Assembly: GCA_000499405.2 (NCBI GenBank)
Contig: HG738138.1
Coordinates: 2,902,368-2,966,367, forward strand
Length of the DNA: 64,000 bases
Source of the DNA: Onchocerca volvulus
Lineage: Eukaryota; Nematoda; Chromadorea; Rhabditida; Onchocercidae
Reading direction: 5' to 3'
The notes under the pieces are model-generated. The model was not told the DNA's origin. It did not search any database and worked only from the letters and a program-made list of their open reading frames with translations. The translations under genes were made by a program, and so were the position numbers. Below, piece after piece: positions 22,304-37,900 of the stretch (positions are counted from its first letter, which is position 1; each line of letters opens with the position of its first letter).

Positions 22304-25300
22304 CTGAAAATTATTCAGCAGTGAATATCGTCATTTCTAACAAATGACTGAATATTTGTAATAAAGACTGAATACAAAATTTAATAAGTTTGGTTGGCAT
22401 GCTATGAACATTCAATAAAATTCATTTCATAACTCCTTGGGAAAAAAAAAACCATAGAGATGAAAGAGTGTTCAAGCGGTTACTCAGAAAGAAAGTGATA
22501 TAGTCAAATCCCAGAATTCGAATCTTCCAGATAGATACATTATATACAGATGGAGGCATATATCTGTAATATACCTGCAAAATGAAGAAGTTTTTGAGCA
22601 TCTGGATGCTCATGTAGTTTGCTTGGATCAACAGAAGACAATTCCGATCCATACACCAGAAAAAAGGCTTCAGCGCTTGGCTGAAGAGCTAAAGCTGCAT
22701 GAGCATCTGCATTTGTGAGACGTTTTAGACATCTTGATACAAGTTCCCACAATGGTTCCAACGTACTCAATAATACGCTCATGCTTTCTTCTTTCTAAAA
22801 CATTAGAAATAAATACAGCAAACAGAATGTATCTGTAAATAACTATCGTCAAAAGACGTTATGAACATTACAGGAATGCATAAAGAATTGAAAAGAAAAA
22901 ACTATCATTAAAAATCAAAGATTTAATCCAAATTTAAGCAAAAAATAAAAACAGAACGTACAGAGGTTTGATGCCAGTAGAGAATGGAAAAAATTAGGAC
23001 AGTGAATTCAAAAAAAAAAGAAGAAATTACAAGCCTCACCTCGGCAATTTTCTTTCTTTTATGTTCTTCGCCTGTATTGTCGTATACCACCTCCGCTACA
23101 CGTTCATTATTACGCACAACTGTCGTGTCAAAAATCACGTCAACTTCAACACATCTTGCATGCGATTGCAGCACTTCCCTTATTTTCATGATTGTTTGCA
23201 GCGTTCTTAGAAATACGTTTTGGATGCCATTTTTGTCAGTAAGTGCTCTCATCGCTGGTAATTGTAGTTCATAACAGCCCGATGCATTCATAACTGCTCG
23301 TGAATTCAATATTCCACTGATCACAATTACTGATTCGTCATAACTATAATGGAAATTCATGTTCTCAACATCATTATTTAAGACATGAATTAGATTTCAA
23401 CTGCCTGGATCAAAACATAAAATAGCAAAATTTATAAGCTCAGATCATGACTTTTTTGATATCGACCGGGAAAGACCAACAAGAAACTATCGTTTCTGTT
23501 ATGATATATTGACTTGTAAAGAAGTCTAACCGATTAAGTGCAACTTTTGAGCCCGATGGTTGTTGCTCAAAAGATGATGAAGAATTTCCTTCACTGGGTA
23601 GTTCTTTCAGTTCTTCCTCAAGTCTCTCGATATGTGGTAAAAGTCGAGCTCCTAAACGTTCAGCAGCATTTATAAGAAGAGACATTATGAAAGATTTCGT
23701 GGATGGAGTGAGAGCACGGATCAATTCCAATAGTAAGATTCGCCCATCAGCTAAACCTTCTTCTGAACATTCACCTTCTGTCAAGGCCTGAAAATTTAAA
23801 TTAAGATAGCTACATACAATACGGAGTCGAAGATAAAAAATTAAAACGAACCAAAACAATGTATTCGAGTTGCTGAGTGAGTGGAGGTCTTTCTGCTGTC
23901 GAATCTATCGACATTTTCGTGACAGTTTCAGCCGGTAAAGTCTGGACGATCTGAAAAAGTTAAATGCTGATAATTCTGAATGGGAATCACGAAGCATCCT
24001 CCATCACATCTCGAGAAATTAAATCATCTTTTCACTATCTTGAAAAATTCAAGAAATCGACTAAGCCAAATTATTTAATGTTAATCTCTAAAATAAAACT
24101 AATAAATAACTGACCGTACATATAAGGCGAAGCAACTTATCCTGCAATATCGACGAGGAGAGAATAACTGGACGTCTGATATGCTCCATCAATACACCAA
24201 CAGCACTATCTTCAAGTGATAAAGCAGCCATGCTCGCATTAACGCCACCCGGTCCCAAAGCTGTTTCTAATGATGAACCGTGTCGATGCGTACAACGGGA
24301 TGATATATCAGCTTTCGACAAGCTAAAAATATTAAGATGTTAAGGGAACAATTTAAACTCTTTTTAAAGTGCTTTAAAGGAACTTTCTTGATTGCTCCTA
24401 ACAACCATATAAAATCAGCAACCAGTTCATGCAAGACTCCCAAATTTAAAATGTATTCAGAAAGTATGATTAAGATGCATTCTCAACTGAAGTTTCCAAC
24501 TTTAAAGAAAAAAAAAAGCTACGGAATGGGTAGAAATGATGAATTAATGTATAATAAATAAAATAAAGATAATCGAAAATGGAAAAAAAAATGAAGACTT
24601 CATGACAATAACTTACCCGTGAACGATAGCCCAAAACTGCGAGAATGGTGGCGTATGCATTGGAGCATTGGAAAGAGAACCTGATGTACGTAATTTCGCA
24701 GGAAGAAAATGACCCGGATAAGTTCTTGCAAGATTGATTAGTGTATCCAGTACAAGACGACAGACTGTTGCTAAGATTGCCGGATGTAAAGCAACTGCAA
24801 CTGCAACGCATTAAGAACTTCATAAAGACCTCAAAATGAACTGAGCAAAATTCAACATATTAAGTCAACTATGAGCAGTCATTATTCCATATTCACGCTT
24901 TTACTGCCATTATACACGCAACTGGATTAAAACTTCAACCTATATGAGTACTCTTGAAGAATTTGACTGCTTGTTCATGTTGCCCGATACCACTGTGCAC
25001 ACATATCTGATCTAACCAGCCAGACACTGTGCCCGCAAAATCTTCATATTGAACAGCATCTTCGTCTACTTTGTCAAGCAGAGCAATCAAGCACCAAATT
25101 ACAAAATCACATGTTACACTTTGTACGCAAAGGCTTTTGATTAGCTTCTGAAATGTATTAAAAATGTCTTTTTCAAGTCTATCGATAGCATATGAACCTC
25201 CACCGAATTCAATAGCTTACTAATGATACTTCTAATGAACAGATGAACAACATCCTAAATGGCATTTAGCTAATATGATGAACAATCTGCAGAGAGATAA

Positions 25301-27142
25301 TGGCAATAATAGATAACCTGCAAACGTTGAGTATTAAGACGGACTGGATCAATGAAAAAAAGGAGTAATAATGTAACAATGGCATCTCGATCCAATAACT
25401 GCGCAGCATTTTTCGAAGCAAGTGTAGTAAATCCAGCATGCGCACCTACATGAGTGTTGCTACCGCTTGTTCCAGGAACCGATCGACCATTTGCAGGTCG
25501 GAAGCGTTGGGTTGGTGCCAACATACGGGCAAAACGCATAACCTGCTGGAATATTGTTAATAAACTTCAACTAGATATATTTATCCAATTTGAGAATTCC
25601 CAGAGAAAACGGAAAAAGAGTTTCATGATGACTGGTTCAAAAAAAAAAATACTTGTGCTTCGTAAGATGCTCGCAAACGTCGTGCTTCAGCTGCAACATT
25701 CTGGGGTAGAACTTGTAAGACAGTATCATCCGCATCAGCGAGCACCTGTGCTCGCAGGGTTGGTGGAAGCGATTCAATTAATGCAGCTGCGTCATCTGCA
25801 CCAACTGGAGTGTCTACAATGGACTCAAATCAAAGAAAAAAAGAAAAAAGAGTCATTCATTCAGCCAGTAACGCTAATACTGTATGTAACATATATAGAG
25901 AGAGAAAAAAAAGACGAACCTGCCGGCGGCGCATTGTTACTTTCCACTCTTTCCTGAGCTAATCGCACAGTCCTCTCATGCTGTGCTAAGATTTCTTCCT
26001 GCAAATCAGGTGGAAGTGCGTTTAGGAACTCTTGATCAAGCGGTTCAACTACAGGCGCTCCATCTTCACCATTTGCTTGTCCGGCTGCTTCTAGATTTGC
26101 GGAGGTTTGTATCAAACGCTGCGAACGTTGTTGTCTCATATGATCTCGAATCACTTCCGTACGTATATCTTCTGGTAAAGCTGCCAAAAACGCAGGATCT
26201 ACACCTTCCGGAATTTCAATATCTGAACAACAAACCAAATTTTTTGGATTTTTATAGTGAACTTTATGAAGCGTGTTGCTCGATTACATGGAAAAAATGA
26301 GATAAACTATTCATGAAGTATAGAAGGGATGAATCACAGCAACAGAATCAATCAGTTAAGGCTATGAGGATTTTTATTCCTTCTATTTCAAACTAGCCTA
26401 GAAATTTAAAAAATCTATTACCTCCTAATATTTCTCTGAACTCATCCTGGTTAGCATGTGAGGTTTCAGGTGCAGATTCAGGTGCATTTAGTTGCTCCAC
26501 GTTCCCTAAAATAACTTCAGTAGCAAAATCAGAGACAAAAGTCAGGTTGAGAATGTGAATATGCTATTCCTCTTTCCCTTTCAGCCAAATTTTGTTAGCA
26601 AGTATAATTTTTTTTCCTTTTTGAAAAAAATATTTCAAAACATAAAAATAGTAATTTCAGTATTTCTCTATGCACGAAAGAATTAAAAGAATCGAAAAAC
26701 AAATTCAAACAGAAGTAATCTTATACTTACCTTGCCCTTCAGTATCGTCTGCAATAATTGGCATTATATGCATTGATGTGTCTGTTGAAATATTACTGTT
26801 TTCATTTGAAACGATATTTTCCTGTCCCTCTTCCAGTTCAGCAGTTCGCTGAATTTGATCTTCAAAATTTTCCGAAGCATCGTAATACAAAGTATCTGGA
26901 ACAAATAAAGGAATGATTAGACAAACTATTGCATATTAATCAAATTTAAAGAAGAAATGCTGTCCAAATACACACAAAAAATAAATAAATAAATAAATAA
27001 AATCCAAAGCATAAAACACCTGACTGGTCCATTGGTTCTGGAGCACTATGTGTTTGGAATATTATATTTACAGATTCTGATGACTGTTCGGGCTGTGTAT
27101 TAGCAATAACATCGGCATTTCCAGCGTCCTATATTTCATAAG

Positions 27143-27173
<31 letters not shown>

Positions 27174-30100
27174 GACACGAAATCGGCAAGCAATATGATA
27201 CTTTGAATTAATCTCTTCCATAATATCACCTCTTGTTGCCACTATTAATCACATGCGTATTTATACTGATGATGTAACGATTTTTAACCGAAGCTTAATA
27301 ATAATCGATTGTCCTGCCGGTAGTTTTCTCAATTAAAAATGAGACTTATACTAACTGATATAAAAAAAAAAAACCAATGATCATGAGAAAAACATGTGTA
27401 AACAATGCTGAAAACAAACCTCGTGTTCTTCCTCATGTATAAACAATTGTGTGGTACTAATACTTTCATTTGATGCAGTATCATCCAGATTTCTCTTCGA
27501 AGTTTCCTCCATAACATCTTTTTCCGTTTTCAGTTTTATTTCCTCTTCCGTTTTCTTTTCATTTTCATCCTTCAAAAAGTCTGTTAGACTTGAAAAAACC
27601 GCAAAAATTTTTAAACATTCTTCAAATATTCTACAATCTTCAGCACTGAATCATCACATTCCGCAAATTTTATTTAACTGAAAGTTTCAATTAATTCGAA
27701 AGTACAAAAATGAGACTTAACAATTGGAACAATGAAATGAAACAAATAACCTTCTCAATAGCATCCATAACACCGGTGATATGAGATGCCACTATAACCC
27801 ACAAGTACAAATGAGCATGACCATCAATCATCCTAGCAGCATCTGAAAACCGTTCCAGTGGAAGTGGGACTGATGTTTGCCGCCGATCATCACCAGCAGC
27901 TGTGGATGTACTATCCAATCCATGATCTTGCATCTGAAAAAAACTAAATGTATATATTTAGCATATGAGGACTTATTTTAATGAGTTTTTACCATAGAAT
28001 ATTTAAAAACTAATTACCACTACAGTTCTGATGCTTTAATCAAGGGTGAAACTTCGGGAATCAATTTCGATAGAAAAACACAAATGTTGTTACTTTAAAC
28101 TACAACGTGAATCGACAAATTCTTTGTTTAAAAGGTTAGTATAGAATAAATTACATATACCATACCAAAAATAAGATTAAAATAACTTACAACGACGTTC
28201 AAGAAGCGCTGACGTGATGGAGCAACGTCAAAAAGATGAGTGCCATTAGCTGTAGAACCATCAAAGAGTCGTTCAATAAATTCACTTTGTGTGCCGAATG
28301 TTGTCCAACGTCGTACCGCATTCTGCCTGTGTAAGCCTGTTGGATTCACATTTCCAGCACCACGACGCTGACCAACCAGAAGGCGATAACTCTGTGATTT
28401 TTTAGAATATTCCAGTTTTATAGTAACAACTCTACACAAAGTAAAAATATCAAAAAACCCGTATGAAAGGCTTTCACAGTTCCTTCATAAATATAAAAAA
28501 GAAATTTACCGTAGGTCTTTGGCCTACGACACTATCACTGCCATTGGCTTGTGATGACCTCTGTAATAATGGATGCACAGAAGTAACTGCAGCAGACGAT
28601 CGATCAGCATGCACAGATTCCATACCTGAAAACTTCATTTTAGAATGAATTTATAGTACTTTCTCTACGTCTTCATAGACTCTATAGAGAAAATGCTCAC
28701 TAGTATTTACAAAAAGGCGAGCACCGGTGAAAGCACCATTTGTAAGAGCATCAATATCATCCAGATTTTCAACAAATATATTTGCATTGACAAAATTTTC
28801 CTCAGATTCGCCATCTTCAAATCGATCTGCGGGTACAGAATCATCTACACTATCGACTAAGGCAAAACGGCTTAATGCTCCCGGTTCCAATTCTACCATT
28901 CCAAAATCGTCTTCTTCTTCGACGCTCACACGTCCTTCTTCTATATTCAAAAAATTTTAAATTTTGTTGGACACAATGATCAAGAATTAACATGCAACAT
29001 CAGCTTCTTTTGGACTGAGTATAGTATATGCTGACTTCTCTCACAGATCCGCGTGAGATCTCCACAGAAATAGAGCAAACTATCACACGAATATTTGCTA
29101 TTTACTGGCTCAGTCACATTAAGAACCCTGATTCAGACTAAGGAAGTCATAAGAAAAAAATGGATTTCCTGATAAGATCAGTTCCTAAATCAAATATGAC
29201 AAAGATAACAAACCTTCCATTACATCGTCATGCTCATCATCCGATTCATCATCCACATCCATTTCATTAATACCCGCACCTTCATCCTACAAAAACTAAT
29301 GATAAATTCTAATTAATACTAAATTAATACATACGATTCTGAAATCAGGAAAAGCACACTGCTTTGAACACTAAAATAAAAATTTCATGCTAAACGATGC
29401 TTACCACATAGCAAATTTTACTTATATAAATTCAACAGATTCAATTTCCACAAAATTTTAGATACAAAAGTTGGGAAATAGTTCAGAATAGAATAAAATG
29501 TAACTACATCATCATCGTCATCTGCATCGTCTTCGTCTTCTTCACTTTCACTTGAATCTTCGACGACATCCGGATGTCTAGCATGACTACGATCTTCATC
29601 ATCATCCGCACAGTAATCGTCATCATCAGGTCTATTTCGTTCAACCGTTACCTGGAACTAATCAAAGCGGGCATCAAACATCCAAATTTGAGAAGTGACA
29701 AAAAACTTCCCCAGAATCCTTTACTTCCAAAATATTTTCGGAAAACCAATTATAAAAATTAAGAAACTTAAGCTGATTTTACGGCTACTACAACGGGTTC
29801 ACAGAAATGTTAAAATTATATCCGTTTAACAGTCACATCATAATATATTCGTAAACCGTCAGATAATCTAGTTAAAAGGGAAAACAGTAGAAGCGCAGTT
29901 TCTTTTAGAAAACGAAAATATCACCTATAAAGAGTGATAAATACCTCATGGGTCTCAAAACGATGTTCATCAGCAGTGCTACTTCCATCTTCGATATGTT
30001 GTTCATCCTGGGAATGCTCAGCCTCTCTTGCTGTTACTGTGGCTGATGCATCGTTTTCTGCTGCTGCAACTAAAGTTACAGATGCTGACGCATTCTGAGT

Positions 30101-31905
30101 CATTGATCGTGCTTCTGATGTATTTTCTGCCATTGAATTCTGTGCAGCATGATGGTTACTTAAATTGACAATGGATTATTTTCATCGATAGATCAGGAAG
30201 ATAGTTTGTCAAGACTCTAACTAGGATCCCCTTTTTTCCAGTCGGAAGAACAAATGAATGAACTGCCTTCATTATCCAATCCCATTTCGCCGGAAAGGAG
30301 TGACAGTACCGAAACACGTGGCAAATATTTCTTATAGCAATAAAAATTAACTATGAAATTTAGAAGGAACCTGTTGATTGTACGCGTCAACTCTTCCAAA
30401 ACTCGCAGAATGTAGTTTAATGTTTCAATACCCTCTTTCGTTGATAGATTCAAATACCATGGTATTCTACTCAGCTCGATGCAAACACGTTTCTTTACAA
30501 TCAAGCGCAAAATTGCATTTGAATTTGTATTATTGCGCATATCTTGCGATCCTGTAGGACATGCTTCACGTGCCAATAGGAAGAGATCCGATAATGTCCT
30601 TAGCTAAAAATATAAAAAATTCATATTCGCATTTGTATTTCTTAATAGCTTACCAACATTTCAATTTTTAATTTAAGCTCTCTTCCGCAATTATACCATG
30701 ATTTGTTTCAATTTCCAAATTTATAATACCAAATATGTTTAAAAAACTTTAATGCATCACGTCTAGATACATCACATTTATTACATATTTTTTACCTTGG
30801 TGCATGCTGCCATTGAGTCAGCTTCAGAGAAAACAATATGAAGACAAGAAATAATACTTGAGATCAACGCTTCCTGAGCCTAAAAGCACAATTTAATGAT
30901 TGGATTTTGAATTCATCGGATACTAAAAAAGAGAGAGCAAAATACATATTTCTGAACGTTCAACTCGCACATATCATGCTGAATAGATTACACGTACTTT
31001 CGGTGAATGATTGCATGAAGCGACTGCAGCTACAAAAGTCTTCACAGCCATAGAGAGATTATCGGCAGCAGAAGAACCATTTGCAACAATACATTTGCTG
31101 AGGAGAGAAACCATAAAAGGCTGCCCATTAAGATCATGCGATTCAGCAACTAGTGTTGCTACAATACTGTAACTTTTCGCCAATTCAGCAATCAATCGCA
31201 CAAGTGATGCACGATTTATCACTCGATTCGAATCTTCCCACGAAAAGTCCAATGTGTGATTCAGTAAATGCGTCAACACCTGAAATAAACCATGTAACAT
31301 TTTTTTCTTCTTCATGAATGTTTCCATCCAAAATGCGACCTGATTATGACTAAAATAACTAGCTTTGTTCTCGTGATTGGAACGTACGTGATCCAATTCC
31401 ATAATATCAGTATAATTTTAACCTCTTTATGGAAGATTGGCAAGGATAACCCTATGTCTTGGTATGAAGAAAATAGGCATCTTTTCTTGCTTTATATAAA
31501 CTAAAACATTTCCACGGAACCCAGCGATTGTAAAATCATATTACTAAAGAATTTGCAAATAATAATAGTTAACAATAATAGTACCTGCTTAATAGGTGAG
31601 CAGGTAGCCCACTGCTTACAAGAAGGATCAACAGGAGTCATCGGTAAAACGGTTATCTGATCCTTCTTTTTTCGCGTAACACGTTCCATAGTAGCAGCAA
31701 AAATTTGCGGATGACGTGCGCATAGTGGAGAAAGAGCGCGTATAGCATGTAACCAGTCACGAGTTGTTCGCGGTGTCCTAAAATCTTCAAATGATTCCAA
31801 AAAAAAAAAAAAAAAAGGCATTACAATTATTCTAAAAGGAATTTTTCTTACTAGAATCAATATGACCTTCCATAACTTGCAAAAAAAAAATGATAAACTA
31901 ATCTG

Positions 31906-31937
<32 letters not shown>

Positions 31938-34900
31938 GGAATAATAAATCTACCTAATATGATTCCATCTTGTTAAAGGCGGATTGATAGTGTAACCACC
32001 TGCAGCAATTGTACGCACCGTTTTTTCGAAAATCTGTCGTACTGCAATCTCATCATCAAGACAGTGACGAATGATAAGAGCCGCAAGAAGAGCTGATGAT
32101 GGTACTGCGGAACCTGACACATTTATCACTGTTTGCACGCCCCCCTGCTGAAAATCATGTCACATCGGCATAAATTGTGTCTTCCCTAGCTAGCAGAAAA
32201 TTTTTTACAAGAACCAATAAAATTACTCAGTCCTTAATCATCGTTGAATGAATGATATTATACTTGGAGCAGCTACATTAAATTAATTCCCTTAGGCAAG
32301 CCTTTATCACTAAGTATCCAAATTTCGACACTGGAACCTTACCGTCTAACCAGAAAAGGGACCTTGTGTAATGATACATTCCTCCTTGAAAACCATTACA
32401 TAGTATGTAATAATTACCTAACAACAGAATTTTTCTTGCAGCAAAATCATAACCCAGCGATATGAAGTTCCCTAATCCGTTTTATTTAGAAAGAATCTAT
32501 ATGCAACCTGCAAAAATTCTCTTGCAATTCTGAAGTCTCTCGTAATACGTGCGGCCAAAATAAAAATTGCGTGGATCGAATTTGCATCTATACTTGATAA
32601 GCCAAGAAGGCCAATGACAGCTGATACAAGTCTGTCACGCACTATCTCATTCCATTCTTTATGCTCGTTACTCTAAAATAATAACATTGCATAGAGGGGA
32701 AAATATGTGAAAAATTATCATTTTTTAAATAAAAAATTTAATAAATTCAATTATTTAGTTTGCGCATCTGCGACTGCAAACATCATTGGTGATGACGTTA
32801 TGCACGGCAGACATAACTACGTACTCCATTTTTGAAGAAGTTCAAAAACTTACGCAAAAAAGAAATATAAAGCAAATACAGAATACAAATAAAAATTGAA
32901 TAAAACATCGCCATATTTATAAATAAAACCAAACTAATTCCAATTCTCGAGATACTCAAACCAAAACCAAAGGATAACTGCTATATTATAACCAATTCAA
33001 AAGAAACATCAGAGAATAATTGCAATATTATATTTTACAATCCTTACGAAACTTTAACAGAATTATATTTTCCTACGAACGAAACCTAAATCTGTCATAC
33101 TTATCGTACTAAAAACACAACTAAATAATCTGTCACTAGAAAAATTAGTTGAATAAATAAAAACTACAAAAATAAAACAAAATAATTGAAAGGGTAATCA
33201 GCAGAATAGTGTGCCCAGCCCAATCAAAGAAAAAATTCCAAACAAAACACACAGTTATCAAGTCGATCTGTCTAATCCACTCATTATATAATCGCCCTTG
33301 CAATTTTCGCCAAGTTTAAAAATATTAATTGCAAAAAAACCTCAGCAAGTATTTCGGATAATACAATTCCATCCTTCAAGCGACCGGCAATTGTAATTGG
33401 TCGTTCGATGTGAGATTCAATGCTACGGTGACTCATTGATGGAAAATCAACAGTGTATTGACGGCCTCCTACGCTTACGCTACAAGTTCTTCGACCAGCA
33501 AGAAATGCATTTGTGAGTGTATGCGAGGCCGCAGGAGGATAATTAATCCAAGCAAATACGCCACCTCTTTCATCGGTATCCCAGTATTTCCAAGCATATG
33601 ATTCAATAGCCTTAAATCACAAAAAATTTGAAAAAATAGCAACGAAATCCACAATTACTCAACATTACTATTTTTAGAATGTTCATGATAAGGACCTTTT
33701 CGACTTTATCCTTGCTATCCAACAATTTCAACATTTTATCATATAGATCTAGCCACAAGCAAATTGGTGCAATAAGCCTGAAATAAGCAAAAAATGGGAT
33801 ACATCATCCTCATTTAAAAAAATGCTGAATTACAATGAAAACGAAGCATCTTTCTTACTATACGAGATAAATTCAAACAACTCACCTAATAAATGCAGGT
33901 CTCTTTAGACAATGTATGATAACCATGTCAAGCACAGAAATCAAAACACTATGAAGACGATACTCTGTAAAGACATCCATATAAGCAGTAGCAATACCAG
34001 GCCACATCAAACATACAAAATGCAAACGAGTTGCAAGCGATATAACTGTCTTCTCGTCAGTCTGAAATTTGAAATTCGTCAGTCTGAAAACTTGACTGAA
34101 TAAATCGACTAATCCTGAACAATCGTAGCGATACTCGTACTCAGTGAAGTGAATAACATCTTTGTAATTTTAAGCAAAATAAGTTATATTACATTCTATG
34201 ACTTTCCATCTGAATTGTAAATTAGTTTCATTCTATAATATTTCTGCAAACTCAACTCACAAAAATATGGTTAATTTATAACAGTATTTCCGATTTTGAA
34301 AATTGGATGATGCCAATACTCATCATCATGCAATTTTTCTAACCTCGTCACAACGTAATTCGTCCACCATCAAAAGAATATCTTGTACCAAATATTCACC
34401 AATAAGCATATTTTTTCTCCAGTCATCATCCACTTCATTCAAGATTGCCAACATAATTTCCGATGTACTGAATACTAACTCTGTTCCCTGTTCCATCAAA
34501 TTCAAAAGAACTGGAATGACCTGTAAAGTATAACTTTCCTAACACCGTTTCTGAATAAAAAAAAATTCAATTCGAAACCTCCTAATTTCTTTATGATGAA
34601 CTTGAATGTTTGAAATTTGAAGCATTAGGATTTAACAGAATAAAGTGCAATATGTTAATAAATCCAGTTTATCAATTTTGTAGAAGCATGAACTACAATA
34701 ATAAATTGGTTTTGCGAAGACAAAAAGGAGCAAATTCATGGAAGAAAAAATGAAAACATAATGAAAAATTAACATTTTTTAGTTTCAACATCATTTCTCC
34801 TCCACGCTTCTTTGATACATTATTCTTAGATCAAATGTAATTTTCAACGAGAACCGATGTTAATAGTAAAACACTATATTCAGATGAATAAATAATAAAA

Positions 34901-37900
34901 CCTACATCTTTGCACAGGCTGGATAATACAAGGCGTGTGTCGAGTGAAGGTACTTCGTTCAAAGAAATTGGTTCTTTCAAGAGAACATCTTCGAATTCCA
35001 CATTCAAATCATTATTTTGGCTACCACTTCCTTCTTCTGTATCAATCTGAGAAAAAGTCAATTTTTAAATGAATTTCATATCAACAAAACTATTTTTGTC
35101 ACCATTTAAAACATAGTTTAGTAGCTGACTTCATCAGCATCAATCCTTTCATCAGTTGACGATTGGCGAAGTCTGCCTAAGCCATCAGTTGCGATCAGAT
35201 ATTCGGCAGCCTCCGGAACAGTTGAATACTCCAACAGTGCATCAACAGCAGCATCACGATCGAATCCCATATCAACTAAGAGATCAATACTTGCTCCATC
35301 AAGTTCTGCTTCCATCCTGAAAACCAGTTATATTACAGATGCTCAAAGTAACGACTTCGACAATACTAAATAAAGGTGGAAACCATTAATTGGAATAAAT
35401 GTTTGAACTAGAACCTTATTACTAGTCTTGAAAAAAAAGCAAAAAGAAAGAAACAATGGGTCTTGATGCAAATCTTAAAAATCATTCAACAATAAGTGAC
35501 TATCTTTAGAAATTAAAAAACAGAGAAACAAAAACTTCTTGCGATCTTCAGATGTTGTTATCACAGCCTGCCTTTGTTTTTCGGTCAAAGGCACAATTCC
35601 TTTGACTATTTCACGATATATCGAAACAATCATGTCACAGATGTTAAAATTAACGGCTTCGCTTAAGGGTAATGACGATAGCATGCTGAATACAACATTG
35701 GCTTGCCGGAAGGCATCCTGAAAAATATAAACGAAGCAAGATAAAATCTGAACAATACTTTGAAAAATCGAAATCTCCAAAAAAAAAAAAAAAAAAAAAA
35801 GTTAAAACCTGCTGGCATTTTGTGAGATATTTCTCGGTTGGAAAACGTTTGGCTTCAGCAAATCTTTCAGACATTTTATAACGTGAATGGCGAAATGCAT
35901 GCGCATTGACCAGTCGTTCCGTTAAAGACAACCAGGCTTGTAACAACTGACCCATTTCCACTAGAGAACAAAACATTTAGTTTACCTTGATATGATTTTT
36001 CCAAATTACAATCCCCTATAAAGTACTTTAACTGCCGCTACGAATAAAAGAACATTCCACAAGTCCAGAACATAAATAGCGTACAGAAGACTAGATATCC
36101 CAACACTTCACTATCAGTACAGAAAACAGTCCCTAAACATTGGTTATTAAACAAAAAAAAAAAAAAATAATCACTACTATCGTAATAATTACATTTCAGT
36201 TACATACCACAATAATTTTGATCATGATCAGGTCCGAAGTAATTTGAGATAATGTTGAAAAACGTATCATGGGTACCAGTACGATAAAAAGCGGAAAGCA
36301 TTAAATGATAGGGACTCTTCCGTTCATCATATAAAATGTTGCTGAGATTGTTAATCCAGACTGCCAAATATGGTAACCTTAAAGATGAAAAATAATCACT
36401 TAAAAGCTTACTCAATTTTTTTCAACAATTTAATCCATACAATCTTTTTTTTCTTTTTTTGATTTCAAAAATTTTCAGAGAAACTAACATTATAGCTGGA
36501 TCAGTTTTATCGTAAGGTTTCCATTCCAGGGCTTGTTGGAAACCTTTCATTATTTGCAGTGCTAGTTGCACAGCATTTTCGCATGGCGTGCCACCCTCAT
36601 TTTCCTGAATTCTTCTCGTTCTAGTCATCCCACCAATAGATATTTTGACGAGCATTGTCATCAACTCAGTACATTGTCGGTTACAGCGATTCAGTGCACT
36701 GGTTCCTGATTTTGAGCGAAGCCAGTAGTCATCGACTAAAAAATATTAGTATTACTGTAACCTTAAAAACGTCTCAGCAGTGAGATTTCTCGATAATCAA
36801 TAGCTCATTGTTAGAAATTTTTTAACGAATTTATGAATTTCCCTCTCCTTCCTATGTACTGCCTGCTAAAATTTTGTTTTACCCAACACCCTCTATAAAA
36901 AAACTCGAATCTATCTACGAAGCAACTAGCCTAATTGCTTCCTAGACAGATCCAGATAGTTTATTCGTAATGTATACGATTTATTCCGCAAAAAGTTTCA
37001 GACAGAAAAAAAGTTTTCTGCCAAAAGATTTTTTTAGGGAAAAAAAATTATTGTAACCGAATCTACAGAATAAAATTTTTGGAAAAAAAGCAAATAATTA
37101 GTTATCCCCTGTTATTGACTTACGTAGATATTTTGGTCGACCAATGCGCTGTGGAACACTATCAGCTCCAACTGAACTCTGTTTTAGAATTATATTAGTT
37201 TCCTCTATTTTTTCATCCATTTGAACATCATCTGTCTGTGTAGAGGCTGTGCATTTATTCGTTGCATTAAATACTTGTAAAACGGCACATTCCCAAACAA
37301 CTACTCTGAAAAATAAAAAAATTTCCATGATCCTATTATTCCTCATGAAGTGAAACGGGATCAGTAATTTAACAGTTTACCTTTGAGCCTGATTACAGGA
37401 AGCGAGAAGTCTGCAACCTTCATTTGTCCAAAATCTGAGAACTGCTGTTTTAGTGGCTGTGTTACTTCCTAATGCAGTTTTTGACAAGCTGCCGAGAATA
37501 GAACAAAAAACTGAGATAGCACAAATGTTTGCCAATGAAGTATCTGATGAACTCATTGCAAGCAATGATAGCTTCGATGAATCTTCATTTGTGTTACACG
37601 AACTTAACATATCCAGACAAAACTTATTCAGCCGATTCGCAACCATATCCATCACATCACTACTCCTTGTATGTTGCTATAACATGAAAATATAGTGAAT
37701 ATGAAACCAGTGACTAATGATTCAGTAGCATATTTAAATATGCACTGAATAAAAATAAAGGATTGTTTCGAAGTACTTATTAACTTTTATATCAAAATCC
37801 AGTCTAAACAGTTTCTTAAGAGACATGTGATACGAGAAATACAATGAAACATAATTCCATAGCTTTAGGCAAGACAAAATTCAACCCTAAAAATCCGAAC

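Noticed and set aside
23440..23530. Continuation of eel-1 exon 53 past 23531 to a stop
   Set aside because: HUWE1 alignment and frame require the donor at 23530 joined to 23343 ([11 protein letters not shown]). The extra residues are intron.
25454..25957. 167-codon open frame on the plus strand, the longest in the window
   Set aside because: It is antisense to eel-1 exons 46-48, whose minus-strand frames match HUWE1 closely. Its composition is that of a shadow frame.
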